A stretch of DNA of 64,000 bases from a bacterium (lineage in GTDB: Bacteria > Myxococcota > UBA727 > JAUIJE01): NCBI GenBank assembly GCA_030431455.1, contig JAUIJE010000018.1, positions 117,740 to 181,739 of the forward strand. Direction: 5' to 3'. A model generated the notes under the pieces. It was not told where the DNA came from, did no database searches, and saw nothing but the letters and a program-made list of their open reading frames with translations. This document shows positions 26,561 to 35,424 of this stretch, piece by piece (the first letter of the stretch is position 1; each line of letters opens with the position of its first letter). Both the position numbers and the translations under genes were made by a program.

Positions 26561-29008
26561 ATGGACTCGCTCAAAGCCATCCCCTTCGGCAACTACTACC
26601 TCCTCGAGCGTCTCGCGGTGGGGGGGATGGCCGAGGTCTACCTGGCCAAGGGCGTGGGCTTGGCCGGCGGCGACCGCGTGGTGGCGCTCAAGCGCATCTT
26701 GCCCAGCATCGCCGAGGACGATGAGTTCATCGCGATGTTCATCGACGAGGCCAAGATCGCGGGGCAGCTCAACCACCCCAACATCGCCCAGATCTTCGAC
26801 CTCGGAAAAATCCGCAGCAGCTACTTCATCGCCATGGAGTACATCTCGGGGCACGACCTGCGCGCCCTGTGGGAGCGCCTGCGCGAACGCGACGGGGGCA
26901 TGGATCTCGCGCTCGCCGGCTTCGTCACCCGGCGCATCTGTGAAGGCCTCGACTACGCCCATCGTCGACGAGACAACCGGGGCCGGCCCTTGGGCATCAT
27001 CCACCGCGACGTGTCCCCGCAGAATATTCTGCTCGGCTACGACGGGGCGGTCTCGATCATCGACTTCGGCATCGCCAAGGCCGCCAACCGGATGGTCCGG
27101 ACCCAGACCGGCATCCTGAAGGGCAAGTTCGCGTACATGGCCCCCGAGCAGGCCCGCGGCGAACTCATCGATCACCGCTCGGACATCTTCGCCATCGGGG
27201 TCATCTTCTACGAGCTGCTCACCGGCGAGCGGGCGTTCAAGGCCGAGACCGACTTCGGCCTGCTCGAGAAGGTGCGCAAAGTCGACATCGTGATGCCGCG
27301 AAAGATCGACAACAAGATCCCCAAAGACCTCGAGCGCATCGTGGTCAAGGCGATGTCGCAGACGCCCCAGGAGCGGTACGTGCACGCCAGTGACATGGCC
27401 GCGGACATCGAGCGCGCGATGCAGGCGCACAATCTCGTGTTCAACAAAAATGAGCTCGGGGCGTGTGTGCGCACCGAGTTCAAAGAGGACTACGAGGAAG
27501 AGCAGCGCCGGCTGCGCGTCTACGAAGCGTATGAGCCGACGGGGAAAAAGCGCGTGCGCAAAAAGCCGCCGCTGCCGCCGGGGGCCGGCGGTCCCGACCC
27601 CGGCATCTTCGAGGCGGGCACGTTGGTGGCGCCGGTGGAGGGCATCAGCGCGCTGCGATCGGATGCCTCCGGGTTCGAGAACGTCGCCACCCAGCTCGCC
27701 GACGACCCCGAGCGCACCCACGTGTCGGCCGAGGAGCCGCCCTTCGCCGCGTCCGATTTTGGTGACGACACGTTCTCCACCAACAAGCGACCGCCCCCGT
27801 CGACGGCGCAGGTGAGTTCGTCGGTGATCGAGGCGGTCCGGCCGGCGTCGACGTCGGACGACCGGTCCTACTCCGATGAGCGCTCCATCTCCGACGAGAC
27901 GGTGGTCGATTCACCGGTGATCTCAGGGCAGGGCGCGGTGCGATCGGTGCGCGACACCCTCGGGGCCGCGGCCCAGGGGCCGATGCCGGTGCCGGGCCCG
28001 CCGCCCGCCCACGCGAGGGGACCGGGCTCGGCCAAGGAGGAGCGCTACACCACCAAGACCCGGGCCGCGCCGGCGCGGGCGGGGTGGGTCGCGGCGGTGG
28101 CGTCGGTGATGTTCGTGATCGGGGCGGTGCTGGGGCTGGTGGTGGGGGGCATGGTCTTGTCCAGCACCCCCGACGTGGTGGTGGTGGTGGACCCGGCCGA
28201 GACCCAGGTGCTCGAAGGCCAGCAGCTGCTGTGCAAGAAAACACCCTGTGCATTGGCATTGGGCGAAGGCCGGCACGAGCTCGTGTTCATGTCCGAGGGC
28301 CACGAGGCCCTGTCCAAATCCGTCGAGGTCAAGCCCGACGAGGTCGCCCGGGTCCAGGTCGATCTGCCCCGGGAAAAGACCGGGGTCAAAGTCGACACCG
28401 TGCCCCCCGGGGCCAAGGTGGAGCTCAACGGCAAGAAGCTCTCTGGGGACACGCCCCTGACCGTGCCCCGGGTGGTCGTCGGCGACCCGGTGCGGCTGAC
28501 CATTCGCAAGGACGGCTACATCACCATCGACGAAAAGCTCCCGGTGCCGGAACTCAAAAAGGGCGACGCCTGGACCTTCGAGCTTCAGGCCGCGGCCACC
28601 GTCTACGACCTCGCGGTGGAGCCCAAGGACGCGGTGGTCGAAGCCCGCAACAACCGCACCACCGGGGAGTCGACGGTCACGGTCAAACACGGCGAGCGCT
28701 TGCCGGTGTTGATCGAACGACCGGGCTGCACCCGCCAGCTGCACGTGCTCGAGGGCACGGGGGTGCCCAAGGCCAAAGAGCAGGTGGTGCTCGAGTGCCG
28801 GCCCTTTGATGCCAAGCTGACGATCATGAGCAAGTCTCGCATCTACGCCGAGATCGACGGGGTCGACGTCGGCCGGCGTTGGGTCGCCAACTACGAGCTG
28901 CCCGCGGGCCAGGTGGCGCTCAAGATCAAGGGGCGGCGCAGCGGGGAGCAGGTGCTGGTCGAGCTGCCCAAAGACCAAGAGACCCAGGTGCCCACGGCGG
29001 TGCGATGA
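26561..29008 (+). CDS. Ser/Thr protein kinase with TM segment and PEGA domains
   Basis: 815 residues from ATG 26561. The kinase domain (about 10-280) has ERLAVGGMAEVYLAKG, the VALKRIL lysine, HRDVSPQN, IDFGIAKA and YMAPEQARG. A long acidic, Ser/Pro-rich linker (about 330-500) leads to a TM helix at about 506-532. The periplasmic part contains PEGA-like repeats (VDTVPPGAKVELNGKKLSGDTPLTV; VVVVVDPAETQVLEGQQL) and a further beta domain. The kinase probably senses the envelope. The catalytic-loop Ser replaces Lys, as in other kinases of this window. The stop overlaps the start of the following lipoprotein gene (ATGA at 29005). Confidence 0.92.
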   Translation: MDSLKAIPFGNYYLLERLAVGGMAEVYLAKGVGLAGGDRVVALKRILPSIAEDDEFIAMFIDEAKIAGQLNHPNIAQIFDLGKIRSSYFIAMEYISGHDLRALWERLRERDGGMDLALAGFVTRRICEGLDYAHRRRDNRGRPLGIIHRDVSPQNILLGYDGAVSIIDFGIAKAANRMVRTQTGILKGKFAYMAPEQARGELIDHRSDIFAIGVIFYELLTGERAFKAETDFGLLEKVRKVDIVMPRKIDNKIPKDLERIVVKAMSQTPQERYVHASDMAADIERAMQAHNLVFNKNELGACVRTEFKEDYEEEQRRLRVYEAYEPTGKKRVRKKPPLPPGAGGPDPGIFEAGTLVAPVEGISALRSDASGFENVATQLADDPERTHVSAEEPPFAASDFGDDTFSTNKRPPPSTAQVSSSVIEAVRPASTSDDRSYSDERSISDETVVDSPVISGQGAVRSVRDTLGAAAQGPMPVPGPPPAHARGPGSAKEERYTTKTRAAPARAGWVAAVASVMFVIGAVLGLVVGGMVLSSTPDVVVVVDPAETQVLEGQQLLCKKTPCALALGEGRHELVFMSEGHEALSKSVEVKPDEVARVQVDLPREKTGVKVDTVPPGAKVELNGKKLSGDTPLTVPRVVVGDPVRLTIRKDGYITIDEKLPVPELKKGDAWTFELQAAATVYDLAVEPKDAVVEARNNRTTGESTVTVKHGERLPVLIERPGCTRQLHVLEGTGVPKAKEQVVLECRPFDAKLTIMSKSRIYAEIDGVDVGRRWVANYELPAGQVALKIKGRRSGEQVLVELPKDQETQVPTAVR

Positions 29009-30186
29009 CCCGCCGCGGGTGGGCGTGCTTCGCGCTCGTCCTCGTCAGCTGTGGCGGCGGGGTGGGCACCCCCGCGCCGGCCGGGGTCTACCCGGACGCG
29101 CCCAGCGCGTGCGACGACGAGGAAGAGCTGCTCGCGGACACCACCGCCGCGGCCGAGGACGGCGTGCTCGACGACCTCGCCGGCCACGTCGAGGAGTTGC
29201 TCGTCGAGCAGCGCGGCTTGATTCCCCTGGTGCGCACCGCCCGCCACGTCACCGAAGCGGTCGGCACCGACGCGTTGCTCGGCCTGTCCGCGGGCTGGGC
29301 CGACGGGGAGGGCATCGGCCGGCTCACCGGTCACCTCGAGCAGGTCTTGCTCTACATCCGCGGCCAGAGCCCCCACGTGGCCGGCAGCCACGAGGCCGTG
29401 GTCGAGGTGCTGCACCGGGTGCTCGCGTCCCAGGGCGCGGCCTGCGACAGCCTCGAGACCCTACAGACCATCCAGGCACTGGCCGAGGCCGAACACCCCC
29501 GGGGCGGGCCGTGGATCCAGGCGCTGTACGACGACGTGCGCGACCTCGCCGAGGACGAAGCGTTCGTGGCCTTGCTCGGGGACCTGACCTACGACGAGGA
29601 GGGGGGCAACGACCTCGCGGTGGGGCGCGAGGCGTTCGTGCTCATCGCCAACCTGGTGATCGGGTACGTGGCCGCGCCCGACTTCGACCCCGACGTGGTG
29701 CGCGACCTGCTCAGCGATGTGTTGGTCTCGCAGTTCGCCATCGAGCCCGAGACCGAGGCGCGGGTCGAGCGCCTGCTCGACACCCTCGACGTGGTCACCG
29801 CGGTGGACGCGCCCACCCAGGCCGGGGTCCAGGCGCTGCTCGGGTGTGCCCGCAGCGCCGACCCCGACGGGATCGTGGCCGGCATGGTCTACGACTACGT
29901 GCAGATCGAGGCGCTCAGCCTGCCCGGGTTTTTGCGCGACCTCGAGGCGTTCGCGGATGGGCCCGCGGGGGAAGCGCTGCGCCTTCTTTTCGTCGACGCC
30001 ATCCCCGCGCTCACCGCCGAGGGCGAGACCACCACCGACGCGCTGTCGGTGCTCGGCGGCTTCATCGAGCCCGAGCGGCGGGCCGCGGTGCTTGACGCGT
30101 TTTTGGCCCTCAAGGGCCGCGGGGTGGCCCTGGAGGTGTTCGACACCGCGGCCCGGTTGTCCCGTGGCTGCGGCGAGGGGGGCTGA
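29005..30186 (+). CDS. Lipoprotein of unknown function, helical
   Basis: 393 residues. The short signal ends in the lipobox VLVSC at about residues 12-16. The mature part is almost entirely helical, rich in Asp, Glu, Ala and Leu, with no recognisable domain. It resembles solenoid-type helical repeats (DDLAGHVEELLVEQRGLIPLV; LARSADPDGIVAG-like segments). It is coupled to the upstream PEGA kinase gene by overlap and is 2 bp from the FadL-like gene. This suggests a three-gene envelope unit of sensor kinase, lipoprotein and barrel. Confidence 0.75.
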   Translation: MTRRGWACFALVLVSCGGGVGTPAPAGVYPDAPSACDDEEELLADTTAAAEDGVLDDLAGHVEELLVEQRGLIPLVRTARHVTEAVGTDALLGLSAGWADGEGIGRLTGHLEQVLLYIRGQSPHVAGSHEAVVEVLHRVLASQGAACDSLETLQTIQALAEAEHPRGGPWIQALYDDVRDLAEDEAFVALLGDLTYDEEGGNDLAVGREAFVLIANLVIGYVAAPDFDPDVVRDLLSDVLVSQFAIEPETEARVERLLDTLDVVTAVDAPTQAGVQALLGCARSADPDGIVAGMVYDYVQIEALSLPGFLRDLEAFADGPAGEALRLLFVDAIPALTAEGETTTDALSVLGGFIEPERRAAVLDAFLALKGRGVALEVFDTAARLSRGCGEGG

Positions 30187-30188
30187 GG

Positions 30189-31550
30189 ATGCGCGGCCTC
30201 GTCGTGGCCCTCGCGGTCGGGGTCGTGGCCGGGCCGGCCGCGGCCACCAGCCAATACGAGACCTACGGCACCGCCCCCGCCGACCAAGCCGAGGGGGGCG
30301 CGGGCACCGCGTCGCCGTCGTCGTACAGCGCGGTGCACCACAACCCAGCCGGGCTCACCCTCGTCGAGCGCCCGCTGTTCATGGTGGGGACCCGGGTGCA
30401 GATTCCGCGGGTCGAGGTCACGTTTGACCGCACCCCCGAGCTGGAGGCCCAGCTCCCCGACGTGGTGGGCGCGACCACCATCGGCCTGGTCGTCCCCGGC
30501 TACGGCCTTTTGAAGGACCGGGCCGCGGTGGGGGCGGGGGTGCTGTTGCCCACCCGGGTGCTGACCCGCCTGTCCAATCCAGACCCATTGCGGCCGGCGT
30601 TTTTTCAATACGGGGACAACATCGAACACTACGAGGCCAATCTCGCCGGGGCGGTGCGGGCGTTCGACATCGTGCATCTCGGGGCCGGGGTGCGCTTCGC
30701 CGCGGGGCAGTCGGGGGTGCTGTTCGCCGACGTGGACCCGTTGCGGGGCCGCATCACCCGGCAAGAGTTCGACGCTTGGCAGTATTCATTGGTCGCGCCC
30801 AACGTCGGCGCGGTGGTCGGCCCGGTGGGCATCGATGGCCTCACCGTGCAGGTGGGGGCCGCGGCCCGCGAGGAGCTGACCCAGCCGGTGCAGGTCCCGG
30901 TCTCGATCAACTTCGACGAGCTCGACGCGGATGTGTTCGCGGCGGTGGTGGCCCAGAGCAACTTTATGCCCCGTACGCTCAGCCTGGGCATCGCCGCCAC
31001 CATCACCCCCGCCGCGTTCTACCCGCCGCTGTCGGTGGTCGGCCCCCTCGAGCTCAAGGCCAGCGTCCACCAGCAGTACTATTCGCGGACCCCCACCCCG
31101 TTCGCGAGCCTGCGGGTCAACGGCGGGGGGCCGGGCATCGAAGCCCTCGGCCTGGGGGCGCTGCTCGACGTGCCCCGCGACGACGCCGAGCGGGTGGGGC
31201 CCCCCGGCTTTGTCGACACCGTGCAGTGGCGGGCGGGGGCCAAGCTCGGCTTCCTCGACGAGCTGGCCGCGGTGCGGGTGGGCTACAGCTACCGCCCGTC
31301 CCCGGTGCCCGACCAGGAAGGGGCCACCAACATCATCGACGCCAATGTGCATGCATTGAGCGCAGGGCTGGTCGCGTATCTGCCGCTCTCGCCGTTGTTC
31401 GACGGGGACCTCATCATCGACATGGCGTGGCAGACGCACATCCTCGCCCCCCGCCGCACCGAGAAGGTCCGCGCCGACGACCCCATCGGCCCCTGGACGG
31501 TGAGCGGCATGGTCCACTGCGGCGAGCTCGCCCTCGGCTATCGCTTTTAG
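30189..31550 (+). CDS. FadL/OMPP1-family outer-membrane protein
   Basis: 453 residues. The signal peptide is at about 1-19. The family-specific N-terminal motif HHNPAGLTLV lies at residues about 51-60, which is the NPAG plug-region signature of FadL and TodX hydrophobic-compound channels. The remainder alternates beta-strand and turn sequence, and the protein ends in an aromatic residue (GYRF), as expected for BamA-assembled barrels. It may carry fatty acids or aromatic compounds across the outer membrane. It starts two bases after the lipoprotein gene stop and is probably co-transcribed with it. Confidence 0.82.
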   Translation: MRGLVVALAVGVVAGPAAATSQYETYGTAPADQAEGGAGTASPSSYSAVHHNPAGLTLVERPLFMVGTRVQIPRVEVTFDRTPELEAQLPDVVGATTIGLVVPGYGLLKDRAAVGAGVLLPTRVLTRLSNPDPLRPAFFQYGDNIEHYEANLAGAVRAFDIVHLGAGVRFAAGQSGVLFADVDPLRGRITRQEFDAWQYSLVAPNVGAVVGPVGIDGLTVQVGAAAREELTQPVQVPVSINFDELDADVFAAVVAQSNFMPRTLSLGIAATITPAAFYPPLSVVGPLELKASVHQQYYSRTPTPFASLRVNGGGPGIEALGLGALLDVPRDDAERVGPPGFVDTVQWRAGAKLGFLDELAAVRVGYSYRPSPVPDQEGATNIIDANVHALSAGLVAYLPLSPLFDGDLIIDMAWQTHILAPRRTEKVRADDPIGPWTVSGMVHCGELALGYRF

Positions 31551-31595
31551 GCGTCTCATTCGGCCGATCACGGCTGGGGTCCGCGGCGAGCGTCT

Positions 31596-32366
31596 TCAAC
31601 GCAGCTCGCGGCGGGCGAAGCGGAGGGTGGCGAGGGCGAGCATGGCCCCGACGTAGACCGCGGCATAGAGCAGTGACATGGCCCAGGCCGCGGGGTCGGC
31701 CGCGGTCTCGCCCCGCACCCAAGCGGACAGGTCAAACCGGAACAGCTGAGGCAAGACCGTGTACATCACCGTCGCCACTTGCGAGCCCAGCGCGCCGAAG
31801 CGATCGCTCTCGATCAGCGCCGCGAACGTGGGCAACAGGCGCGAGAGCAAGAACGTGCCCCCCACAAACAGGGCCGAGGTCGTGCTCGAGCTCGCGACCC
31901 CGAACATCACCGCCACCGCGGCCACGATGATGCCTTCCCCCGACGCAAACTGCGCCGCGAACCACAAGCGGCCCGCGCCGTCGGCCCCCACCGTGAGCAG
32001 CAAGCCGGACAGCACCAACCCGAGCACGAGGTTGGACACGAGCACGAGCGCGGCCAAGGTCAAAAACCGCCCGACCACGAACGTGGCCCGCGGCACCGGG
32101 CGCGCCACCACCGAGTGCACCTCGCGGGTCTCGATGTCGCGGGTGACGGTGACGATGCCGAGCACCCCCGCGAGCACCGCGGTCATCAACGACAGGAACG
32201 CGAGACCCACGTCGATCAGAATCTCGTCCGCTTGGTCGGGCGCCAGCTCGGCGAACACCCACGCCCCAAACACGAGCAGAAAGCCGCCCGCGAGGAGGTT
32301 CAGGTACACCCGGCTGCGCAAAAGCTCGCGGGTCCCGGCCACAAACACGGCGAGGATGGGGGTCAC
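31596..32366 (-). CDS. ABC-2 type transporter permease
   Basis: 256 residues with six predicted TM helices (about 15-38, 50-75, 98-125, 140-165, 170-190 and 225-250). The RDIETREVHSVVARPVPRATFVVGR loop is typical of ABC-2 permeases. The GTG start at 32366 overlaps the stop of the ATPase gene (GTGA). It makes the membrane half of an exporter with the ATPase encoded upstream; the substrate is unknown. It is the last of three coupled genes, and its stop is convergent with the FadL-like gene (45-bp gap without a clear terminator). Confidence 0.88.
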   Translation of the reverse strand: MTPILAVFVAGTRELLRSRVYLNLLAGGFLLVFGAWVFAELAPDQADEILIDVGLAFLSLMTAVLAGVLGIVTVTRDIETREVHSVVARPVPRATFVVGRFLTLAALVLVSNLVLGLVLSGLLLTVGADGAGRLWFAAQFASGEGIIVAAVAVMFGVASSSTTSALFVGGTFLLSRLLPTFAALIESDRFGALGSQVATVMYTVLPQLFRFDLSAWVRGETAADPAAWAMSLLYAAVYVGAMLALATLRFARRELR

Positions 32367-33298
32367 GATGGGCCCTCCAGCTCGTCGACGAGGTCGACGA
32401 GCAGCTGTTCGAGTTCGGCCGCGCCGCGCCGGACCTCGGTGACGTGGCCGCCGCGTTCGCGGATGGCGATGGCCGCGGCCATGGGGTCCAGGCCCGCGCG
32501 CACCGTGACCACCGCCAGGTCGGGTCGCTCGTCGACGTGGCCGTACGCGCCCAAGCTCTCGACATCGAGCGCGTCGTCCTTGCGCACCTCGATCTCGTAC
32601 ACGTGCTCGCGCCCGGCGAACAACTCGTCGAGGGTCCCGGTCATCACCACCCGGCCTTTGTGCATCACCGCCACCCGGTCGCACAGCGCCTGCACGTCGG
32701 GGAGCACGTGGGACGACAAGAACACCGCGCGGCCCTGGGCGCGCTCCTCGAGGATGATCTGGCGCACCAGGGCGCGTCCCATGGGATCGAGCCCGCTCAT
32801 GGGCTCGTCGAGGATGAGCAGGTCTGGCGCGCCGTAGAGCGCCACCGCGAGGGCGAGGCGTTGGGCCATGCCCTTGGAAAAGGTGCGCACCAGGCTGTCT
32901 GCCCGGGCGGTGAGCCCGACCCGGTCGAGGAGCGCCGCGCTGCGCTTTCGAATGTGATCGCGGTCGAACCCGCAGAGCCCGCCGTGCATCGCCAACACTT
33001 CGCGCGGGGTGAGGGTGCGCGGCAACTGCAACACCTCGGGGAGGTAGCCGAGGCGTCGTCGGGTGGCGGCCTTTTTGGGGTCCTCGCCGAACAGGCGCAC
33101 GGTGCCTTCGCTCGGGGTGAGCGCGCCGATCAGGGTCTTGATCGTGGTCGACTTGCCCGCGCCGTTGTGCCCCACCAGCCCGAACACCGACCCGGCGGGG
33201 ACGGTGAGGTCCACGCCGAACAGCACGTCGACCCGGCGGTTCAAAAAGCCCACCCGGACAAACTGGTGCAGCCCGGCGATCTCGATCGCGGCGGTCAC
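32363..33298 (-). CDS. ABC-2 type transporter ATP-binding protein
   Basis: 311 residues. The nucleotide-binding domain (about 5-230) has Walker A GHNGAGKSTTIKTL, the signature FSKGMAQRLALA and Walker B LLILDEPMSGLDP. The C-terminal 80 residues are a small regulatory domain common in CcmA/YadG-type ATPases. The GTG start overlaps the upstream TPR-like gene stop (GTGA at 33298-33295), and its own stop overlaps the permease start. Together they form an exporter of unknown cargo. Confidence 0.92.
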   Translation of the reverse strand: MTAAIEIAGLHQFVRVGFLNRRVDVLFGVDLTVPAGSVFGLVGHNGAGKSTTIKTLIGALTPSEGTVRLFGEDPKKAATRRRLGYLPEVLQLPRTLTPREVLAMHGGLCGFDRDHIRKRSAALLDRVGLTARADSLVRTFSKGMAQRLALAVALYGAPDLLILDEPMSGLDPMGRALVRQIILEERAQGRAVFLSSHVLPDVQALCDRVAVMHKGRVVMTGTLDELFAGREHVYEIEVRKDDALDVESLGAYGHVDERPDLAVVTVRAGLDPMAAAIAIRERGGHVTEVRRGAAELEQLLVDLVDELEGPS

Positions 33299-34242
33299 GG
33301 CGGGGTCTCCTCGACGGGCACGAGGGCGGGGTTGCGCTTTTCGAGCACCCAGCGCAACCCCGGGGGCGCGAGGGGCGGAGACATCTCGCCCGCCTCGACG
33401 AGTTCTTGCACCGACTGGGCGGTGCGGTGGTGCTTGAGCAAAAACGCGGCCTCGGCCCGCACGATCTCGACCCGGTAGCAGTTGATGAGCAGCTCGCGCA
33501 GGCGGCGGGAGGCGTTCTGGCCGGTGAGGTTCTGGGCGGAGGGGGCGCGGTTGGCCTCGGCGAAGGTCTGCAGCAGGCGGCCCTTCATTTCGCTGCAGTC
33601 GGATTGTTCTTGGTCGAGGGTGTCGGCGCGTTTGGCCAGCCACCGGGGGCCGCCGAGGGCGTGGGCGCGGCGGTAGGCGGATGCGGCCTGCTCGATGTCC
33701 CGCTCGGCGTACTCGTAGACGGTGGCGAGCCAGAAGAAGACCAGCCAATGCTGTGTGGTGCCGGCCATGGTCGGCTCGATGAGGTGGAGCAGGTTGATCG
33801 CCTGGGTGGACCGGGAGGGGATCGTCGACATCAACGTCGCGGACAGGTAGGCGGGCTCGGTGAAGGTGGGCTTGAGCTCGACGATGCGCTCGGCCCAGGT
33901 CTCGAGCCCAGAGTATTGCACTTGCTCGGCGTGGTCAGAGCCGATGAATTGCATTGTGCGCAGCCAGGCGAGGTCGGCGGCGGCGTCGCGGCGGCCGAGG
34001 GCGAGGGCGGTGAGCAACGGGGCGGGCGGGGGCGCGGGCAGCCCGGCGAAACACTGCAGCGGGTCTTGGGGCCGTGGGCGCCGGCAGACCGCGGCCTCGT
34101 CGTCGAGCAGGTGACGACATTGGGCGTGGGTGTCGCAGGGCATGAAGGGTTCGGCCCCCTCCGCGGGGGGCAACGCCCACCACGCGGCGAGCGCGCCGCA
34201 GAGGACAAGAGCGATCCAAGCGTTGCGTGCGGGGTGGTTCAC
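33295..34242 (-). CDS. Membrane-anchored TPR-like protein of the ABC operon
   Basis: 315 residues from GTG 34242. The frame is open up to 34299, but that stretch overlaps the pilin terminator, so an upstream start is unlikely. An N-terminal hydrophobic segment (about 8-30) acts as signal or anchor. A Cys pair (CDTHAQC) and a Pro-rich linker follow, then TPR-like helices with LATVYEYAERDIEQAASAYRRAHALGG. Four Cys lie in the first 65 mature residues. It could be a periplasmic partner of the exporter encoded next; that is inference from the GTGA overlap. No family was identified. Confidence 0.65.
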   Translation of the reverse strand: MNHPARNAWIALVLCGALAAWWALPPAEGAEPFMPCDTHAQCRHLLDDEAAVCRRPRPQDPLQCFAGLPAPPPAPLLTALALGRRDAAADLAWLRTMQFIGSDHAEQVQYSGLETWAERIVELKPTFTEPAYLSATLMSTIPSRSTQAINLLHLIEPTMAGTTQHWLVFFWLATVYEYAERDIEQAASAYRRAHALGGPRWLAKRADTLDQEQSDCSEMKGRLLQTFAEANRAPSAQNLTGQNASRRLRELLINCYRVEIVRAEAAFLLKHHRTAQSVQELVEAGEMSPPLAPPGLRWVLEKRNPALVPVEETPP

Positions 34243-34252
34243 GTCGTCGCCC

Positions 34253-34287
34253 AAAAAAAACAAAAGGCCGCAAGCGCGGCCTTTTGT
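34253..34287 (-). terminator. Rho-independent terminator of the first pilin gene
   Basis: Read on the minus strand, a perfect 12-bp stem ACAAAAGGCCGC/GCGGCCTTTTGT with loop GCTT is followed by eight T. It is 30 bp after the pilin stop and separates the pilin from the ABC operon start at 34242. Confidence 0.93.
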
Positions 34288-34316
34288 AACACAGCTCAAA
34301 CTGTTCGCGAGGTGCG

Positions 34317-34724
34317 TCAGTTGGTGCAGGTATTCGTCGTGTTGCTCAGATCGTTGTTCTGATCGATGCCCCAGACGTCGCCGTTCATGTCCTTGCCCGC
34401 TTGGCCGGTGGCGGTGGCGGTGAAGGTGGTGGCGGCACCGGTGGTGGCGTAGTCGTAGCGGGCGTTGCCGCCGATTTGCACGCCGAGCTCGTTGGTGCCG
34501 GAGTCGAAGGCCGCGTCGGCGACGGTGAGATAGGTGTCGTTCTCACCGCGGTAGGATTCCTGGGCCACGTAGATCGCCTTCAGGTTGGTCTTGGCCTCGG
34601 ACTGCTTCGAGCGGCACTGGAACCGGACGAAGTTGGGAATCGCGATCGCCGCGAGAATGCCGATGATGGCAACAACGATCATGACTTCGATCAGGGTGAA
34701 TCCGCGCATGATTTTAGTGAGCAT
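34317..34724 (-). CDS. Type IV pilin, PilA-like
   Basis: 135 residues from ATG 34724, chosen for GGAGG upstream; a start five codons later (MRGF) would also work. The prepilin signal is G|FTLIEVMIVVAIIGILAAIAIPNF, with cleavage after Gly and Glu at mature position 5. RFQCRSKQSEAKTNLKAI follows, close to the myxobacterial PilA helix. The rest is a short globular domain ending in a Cys near the C terminus (NTCTN), which could pair with the Cys of FQCRSK. Upstream at 34781-34797 is a sigma-54-type promoter. A strong terminator follows. Confidence 0.92.
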   Translation of the reverse strand: MLTKIMRGFTLIEVMIVVAIIGILAAIAIPNFVRFQCRSKQSEAKTNLKAIYVAQESYRGENDTYLTVADAAFDSGTNELGVQIGGNARYDYATTGAATTFTATATGQAGKDMNGDVWGIDQNNDLSNTTNTCTN

Positions 34725-34780
34725 CTGCCCTCCTTTGGTGGGGCTCTGATGACCCCGATGTGTGGTGACACTAGATGATG

Positions 34781-34797
34781 AAGCAAATGAAATGCCA
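34781..34797 (-). promoter_or_regulatory. Sigma-54-type promoter of the first pilin gene
   Basis: Minus-strand TGGCATTTCATTTGCTT has GG and GC separated by 10 bases, nearly the consensus TGGCAC-N5-TTGCW. It lies about 57 bases before ATG 34724, leaving a leader of about 45 bases with a good ribosome-binding site. Confidence 0.75.
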
Positions 34798-34885
34798 GTC
34801 TGAGACCGCCGGTACTCTCCGATCGCGGGTGACGAGAAACGGCACTTTCGGTCCCCGCGCCCGGTCTGGCTGACAAAAAACGGCA

Positions 34886-35269
34886 TCAGGTACCGCACGC
34901 GTTGACGAGGTTTTCCAGGTTCCGTGAGGTGTCGATGCGCCACACGTCCCCTTCCATGTCCATGCCCGCAATGCCGTTGGCTTCGACCTCAAAGGTCGTC
35001 GCGGTCGCGCTGGGGCAGTCATAGGTGTAGCGCTTGCGCCCCTTCATCAGGTTGGCGGCGGAGGCGGCAAAGTCGCCTGGCGTGATGTAGACAGCGTATT
35101 CGGCGCGGTAGGCCTCCTGCATCAGGTGCATGGAGTTGAGCGTTGTCTTGGCTTCGGTCTGTTTGGCCCGGCACTGAAAGCGCTGGAACACGGGGATGGC
35201 GATGGCCGCGAGAATGCCAATGATCGCGACCACAATCATGACCTCGATGAGCGTAAATCCACGTTTCAT
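34886..35269 (-). CDS. Type IV pilin-like protein, second paralogue
   Basis: 127 residues. ATG 35269 is preceded by GGAGGAATC. The N terminus MKRG|FTLIEVMIVVAIIGILAAIAIP has a three-residue basic leader and a prepilin-peptidase site. RFQCRAKQTEAKTTLNSM repeats the pattern of the neighbouring pilin. The globular part is different (YITPGDFAASAANLMKGRKRYTYDC; DMEGDVWRIDTSRNLENLV) but shares the C-terminal DMxGDVWxID motif, so the two are tandem duplicates that have diverged. It also has a sigma-54-type promoter. It may be a minor pilin or an alternative major pilin. Confidence 0.9.
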   Translation of the reverse strand: MKRGFTLIEVMIVVAIIGILAAIAIPVFQRFQCRAKQTEAKTTLNSMHLMQEAYRAEYAVYITPGDFAASAANLMKGRKRYTYDCPSATATTFEVEANGIAGMDMEGDVWRIDTSRNLENLVNACGT

Positions 35270-35291
35270 GATTCCTCCAACGACGAATACG

Positions 35292-35308
35292 AAGCAGCGT
35301 CTGTGCCA
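35292..35308 (-). promoter_or_regulatory. Sigma-54-type promoter of the second pilin gene
   Basis: Minus-strand TGGCACAGACGCTGCTT has a perfect TGGCAC and the GC element exactly 10 bases after GG. It lies 23 bases before ATG 35269, so the leader would be very short. Confidence 0.65.
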
Positions 35309-35424
35309 CTTTGGGCCGGTGCCGAGCCGGGCTTGATCATTCCGTACGCGAACGAATTCCCAAAAAAATTCGCAGTCTAGGCCAAACTTGTCGTAAGGTC
35401 TCGCGCACGACGTCTGGAGAGTGG

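Noticed and set aside
34242..34299. Upstream extension of the TPR-like gene of the ABC operon
   Set aside because: It would run through the perfect 12-bp pilin terminator. A GTG just after it starts a plausible signal segment.
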